Assembly (NCBI GenBank): GCA_027083715.1
Contig: JALWNR010000011.1
Coordinates: 1 to 8,391 of the forward strand
From: Bacteroidales bacterium
GTDB lineage: Bacteria; Bacteroidota; Bacteroidia; Bacteroidales; NBLH01
DNA: 8,391 nt
Direction of reading: 5' to 3'
The notes below the pieces were generated by a model. The model did no database searches and was not told the DNA's origin. It saw only the letters and a list, made by a program, of their open reading frames with translations. Positions 6,220 to 8,391 of the stretch are shown piece after piece. How positions within the stretch are numbered: position 1 is the stretch's first letter; every line of letters starts with the position of its first letter. A program made the translations under genes and the position numbers.

Positions 6220-8391
6220 ATGAATATTTCAAACTTTTCATCAGTAGAAAAAAAATTCTTCGAGTTATCGGGTATGAAAAAAATAACTACACGTATGCCC
6301 TATATAACCGTTGAAAATTTCCCTAAATTAGGACTTTTTACAGCCCTACGCTTTTTAGAATGGGTAGCAGAAAACCCGGATGGTGTAATTAGTCTTCCTA
6401 CCGGAAAAACTCCCGAGCATTTTATTAAGTGGACTAAGTTTTTACTTGAAAACTGGAACACAAAAAAAGCAAAAGAAGTAAGAGCCAAATACGGCTTAAA
6501 TATCGAAAAAAAACCGGAACTTTCGGGTTTACATTTTGTACAGATTGATGAATTTTACCCGATTCGTTCTGAGCAAGCAAACAGTTTCTTTAACTATGTA
6601 AACAATTTTTATATCGACGGTTTCGGATTAGACCGGAGCAAAGCTTTATTAATCAATTCTGATGAAATTCCTTTGGCTGAGGGAAAACATTTTTCTGAAA
6701 TTTTTCCTGATTCAATTGTAGATTTGTCACTCAGATACAGAGATTGTAAAACCCCCAAAGAATGTCTTCAGCAACAATCTATTTTCCTGATTGATGATTG
6801 GTGTACACAATACGAGCAAAAAATAAGAGATTTGGGTGGTATTGGTTTTTTCCTTGGCGGAATAGGACCCGACGGGCACATTGCTTTCAATACGCGTGGT
6901 TCCGACCATTATTCAACCACACGTCTAACATCAACAAACTTTGAAACACAAGCTGTTGCAGCAGGAGATTTAGGGGGGATTGAAATATCAAAAAACCGTT
7001 TGGTCATTACTATCGGTTTAGAAACCATCAGCTATAAAGAAGATGCTACGGCAATTATTATTGCTGCCGGCGAAGCAAAAGCCAATGTGGTAAAAGATGC
7101 GCTTGAAAGTGCGCCCAGCAATGTATATCCGGCTACGGTATTGCACAAATTACCTTATGCCCGTTTTTACACAACAAAAAGTGCTGCCGCATTCCTTGTG
7201 GATAGTATAGACCGATATTACGAAGAAGGAGAATGGACACAGGAAAAAACCGAACGGGCAATTATTAATCTTTGCAAAAGATTGGATAAATACGGTCATC
7301 ACCTGGTTTTAAATGATTTAAAAACAGATCGTTATTGTAAGCAGATTCCCGGATTAAATGAAGATACCGTTCAATCGGTTATTGATTCCATCTCTGCAAA
7401 ATTACAAAAAGGAATGCTTAAAGAAAAAGAGCAGGTATATTATCATACCGGACCGCACCATGATGATATAATGCTGGGGATGATGCCGCATATTAATCGT
7501 CAATTGCGCGAAGCAAGTAACGAATTTCATTTTTCAATACTTACATCCGGCTTTACTGCTGTTACCAACCATTTTGTAATTGATGTTTTGCGAGATACCA
7601 AACATTTTCTGGATATCGGTAAAATAGAAATGGTAAATTACAGCGATTTTTTTGAAACCGGATATAAATATAAATGGGACAAAGACGTTTATCATTATCT
7701 GAATAAAGTTGCTGCACAAGACCCAATCGGACAAAGAAGAGGATTGTGCCACCGGGTTGTAAGAGCAATTGTAGAAATTTACGAAGTAAAAGACAAAGAC
7801 GAATTGCGCTATACCATAAATGATGTAATTGCCATATTGAAAAGGAGTTACGATGGGCAAAAAAATCCTGTTAAGGTACAAAAACTCAAAGGAATGATTC
7901 GTGAGTTTGAAGAAGAATTGGTTTGGGCACATTTTGGTGTTCAGGTAAAAAATGTTCACCACATGCGTCTTGGTTTTTACACAGGCGATATTTTTACCGA
8001 GCAACCGGAACGTACTCGCGATGTAATTCCGATACTGGAAGCCTTACGCAAAATTAAACCTACGGTAATTAGTTTGGCACTTGACCCCGAAGGTAGTGGA
8101 CCTGACACACATTATAAAGTATTGCAGGCAATTGCAGAAGCAGTTCGTCTGTGGAGCAAAGAAGAAGATTTATCAAATTTACGAATCTGGGGATACAGAA
8201 ACGTATGGTATCGTTTTCATCCTGCGGAGGCAGAGGTGATTGTCCCGGTTTCATTAAACGCAATGGCTGTCTTGGATAATGCATTTACCAACTGCTACAT
8301 CAGTCAGGTAAATGCATCATTTCCAAGCTATATGCTGGATGGTAAATTCAGTACACTTACTCAAAAAATTTGGGTGGAACAACTAAAGGAC
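6220..8391 (+). CDS. NagB-like sugar-phosphate isomerase/deaminase fused to a PIG-L (LmbE) deacetylase; 3' end outside window
   Basis: Open for 724 codons to the right edge with no stop, so the C-terminus is missing. The N-terminal half (about 30-325) is a glucosamine/galactosamine-6-phosphate isomerase domain. It has the phosphate loop SLPTGKTP (58-65), IDEFYP with Asp110 (E. coli NagB Asp72), GGIGPDGHIAFN with Asp218 and His220 (Asp141, His143), and AAGEAKA with Lys287 (Lys208). Thr225 stands where NagB has catalytic Glu148, and Gly249 aligns with Arg172. After a helical linker, a PIG-L domain starts near 405. GPHHDDIMLG (411-420) gives His413, Asp415 and Asp416, and DTHYKV has His631 as the likely third metal ligand. 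About 100 helical residues (450-551) are inserted between them. The protein has no signal peptide and so is probably cytoplasmic. Fusions of this layout are known in Bacteroidetes (Bacteroides BT_0258 is annotated as deaminase-like). A combined deacetylase and deaminase for amino sugars is inferred; the exact substrate is not shown. ATG 6220 is chosen as the first ATG after a stop-rich A-rich leader; M19 (6274) and M26 are less likely starts. The gene lies 73 bp after the susD-like gene, probably in the same operon. Confidence 0.92.
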   Translation, partial: MNISNFSSVEKKFFELSGMKKITTRMPYITVENFPKLGLFTALRFLEWVAENPDGVISLPTGKTPEHFIKWTKFLLENWNTKKAKEVRAKYGLNIEKKPELSGLHFVQIDEFYPIRSEQANSFFNYVNNFYIDGFGLDRSKALLINSDEIPLAEGKHFSEIFPDSIVDLSLRYRDCKTPKECLQQQSIFLIDDWCTQYEQKIRDLGGIGFFLGGIGPDGHIAFNTRGSDHYSTTRLTSTNFETQAVAAGDLGGIEISKNRLVITIGLETISYKEDATAIIIAAGEAKANVVKDALESAPSNVYPATVLHKLPYARFYTTKSAAAFLVDSIDRYYEEGEWTQEKTERAIINLCKRLDKYGHHLVLNDLKTDRYCKQIPGLNEDTVQSVIDSISAKLQKGMLKEKEQVYYHTGPHHDDIMLGMMPHINRQLREASNEFHFSILTSGFTAVTNHFVIDVLRDTKHFLDIGKIEMVNYSDFFETGYKYKWDKDVYHYLNKVAAQDPIGQRRGLCHRVVRAIVEIYEVKDKDELRYTINDVIAILKRSYDGQKNPVKVQKLKGMIREFEEELVWAHFGVQVKNVHHMRLGFYTGDIFTEQPERTRDVIPILEALRKIKPTVISLALDPEGSGPDTHYKVLQAIAEAVRLWSKEEDLSNLRIWGYRNVWYRFHPAEAEVIVPVSLNAMAVLDNAFTNCYISQVNASFPSYMLDGKFSTLTQKIWVEQLKD

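Noticed and set aside
6300..6909. Two short minus-strand open frames (6300-6488 and 6727-6909)
   Set aside because: Both are antisense to the conserved NagB-like domain and match no family.
7534..8004. Minus-strand open frame of 156 codons
   Set aside because: It lies wholly inside the PIG-L part of the fusion gene, which is recognisable on the plus strand. Its translation is rich in Phe, Tyr, Asn and Ile without any family motif, as expected of an antisense shadow. The overlapping 68-codon frame at 7562-7768 is rejected for the same reason.
8069..8284. Minus-strand open frame of 71 codons
   Set aside because: Antisense to the PIG-L C-terminal part; low-complexity translation with no recognisable domain.
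6220..8391. Possibility that the NagB-like and PIG-L parts are two genes joined by a sequencing frameshift
   Set aside because: The frame is continuous through the linker (about residues 325-405) with sensible codons and no stop, and the same two-domain order is known in other Bacteroidetes, so a genuine fusion is the simpler reading.
1..8391. CRISPR array, tRNA, rRNA, riboswitch, phage or defence genes
   Set aside because: No regularly spaced repeats, cloverleaf or conserved RNA motif was seen, and all long frames are accounted for by the regulator, the SusCD pair and the fusion enzyme.

Overview
The window looks like a piece of a Bacteroidota (Bacteroidetes) chromosome. The evidence is an adjacent SusC/RagA-type TonB-dependent transporter and SusD/RagB-type lipoprotein, AT-rich DNA with A-rich leaders instead of Shine-Dalgarno sequences, a TAnnTTTG promoter-like motif, and a GlcN-6-P-deaminase-like/PIG-L fusion of a kind I know from this phylum. 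Genus and species cannot be told from the sequence.

Layout: (1) Positions 1-166, minus strand, hold the last ~55 codons of an IS110-type transposase, cut off from its N-terminal part. (2) 183-1406 encodes a ROK-family transcriptional regulator. (3) 1407-1489 holds a hairpin followed by a T-run (probable terminator or leader attenuator) and an AT-rich inverted repeat that could be an operator. (4) 1490-4528 encodes a complete SusC-like outer-membrane transporter. (5) 4578-6146 encodes its SusD-like surface lipoprotein partner. (6) 6147-6219 holds a GC-rich hairpin. (7) 6220 to the right edge is one open frame of 724 codons without a stop. It is a sugar-phosphate isomerase/deaminase (NagB-like) domain fused to a PIG-L/LmbE-type deacetylase domain, and its C-terminus lies outside the window. 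All four protein genes are on the plus strand.

Taken together this reads as the start of a polysaccharide-utilisation-type locus for an amino-sugar-containing glycan such as chitin or GlcNAc oligosaccharides (inference). SusC/SusD would import the oligosaccharide, the ROK protein would sense a sugar or sugar phosphate and control the locus, and the fusion enzyme would remove acetyl and amino groups from the internalised amino sugar. No glycoside hydrolase, sugar kinase or inner-membrane permease is in the window, so the substrate is inferred only from the fusion enzyme and the regulator family.

The most interesting item is the fusion enzyme. Its deaminase half keeps the catalytic Asp/His core and a lysine of the NagB active site but replaces the NagB catalytic glutamate (Glu148 in E. 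coli) with threonine. By a gapless by-eye alignment it also lacks the phosphate-binding Arg172. Its PIG-L half keeps the metal-site residues but carries an insertion of about 100 residues. The true reaction may differ from the textbook NagA/NagB steps.
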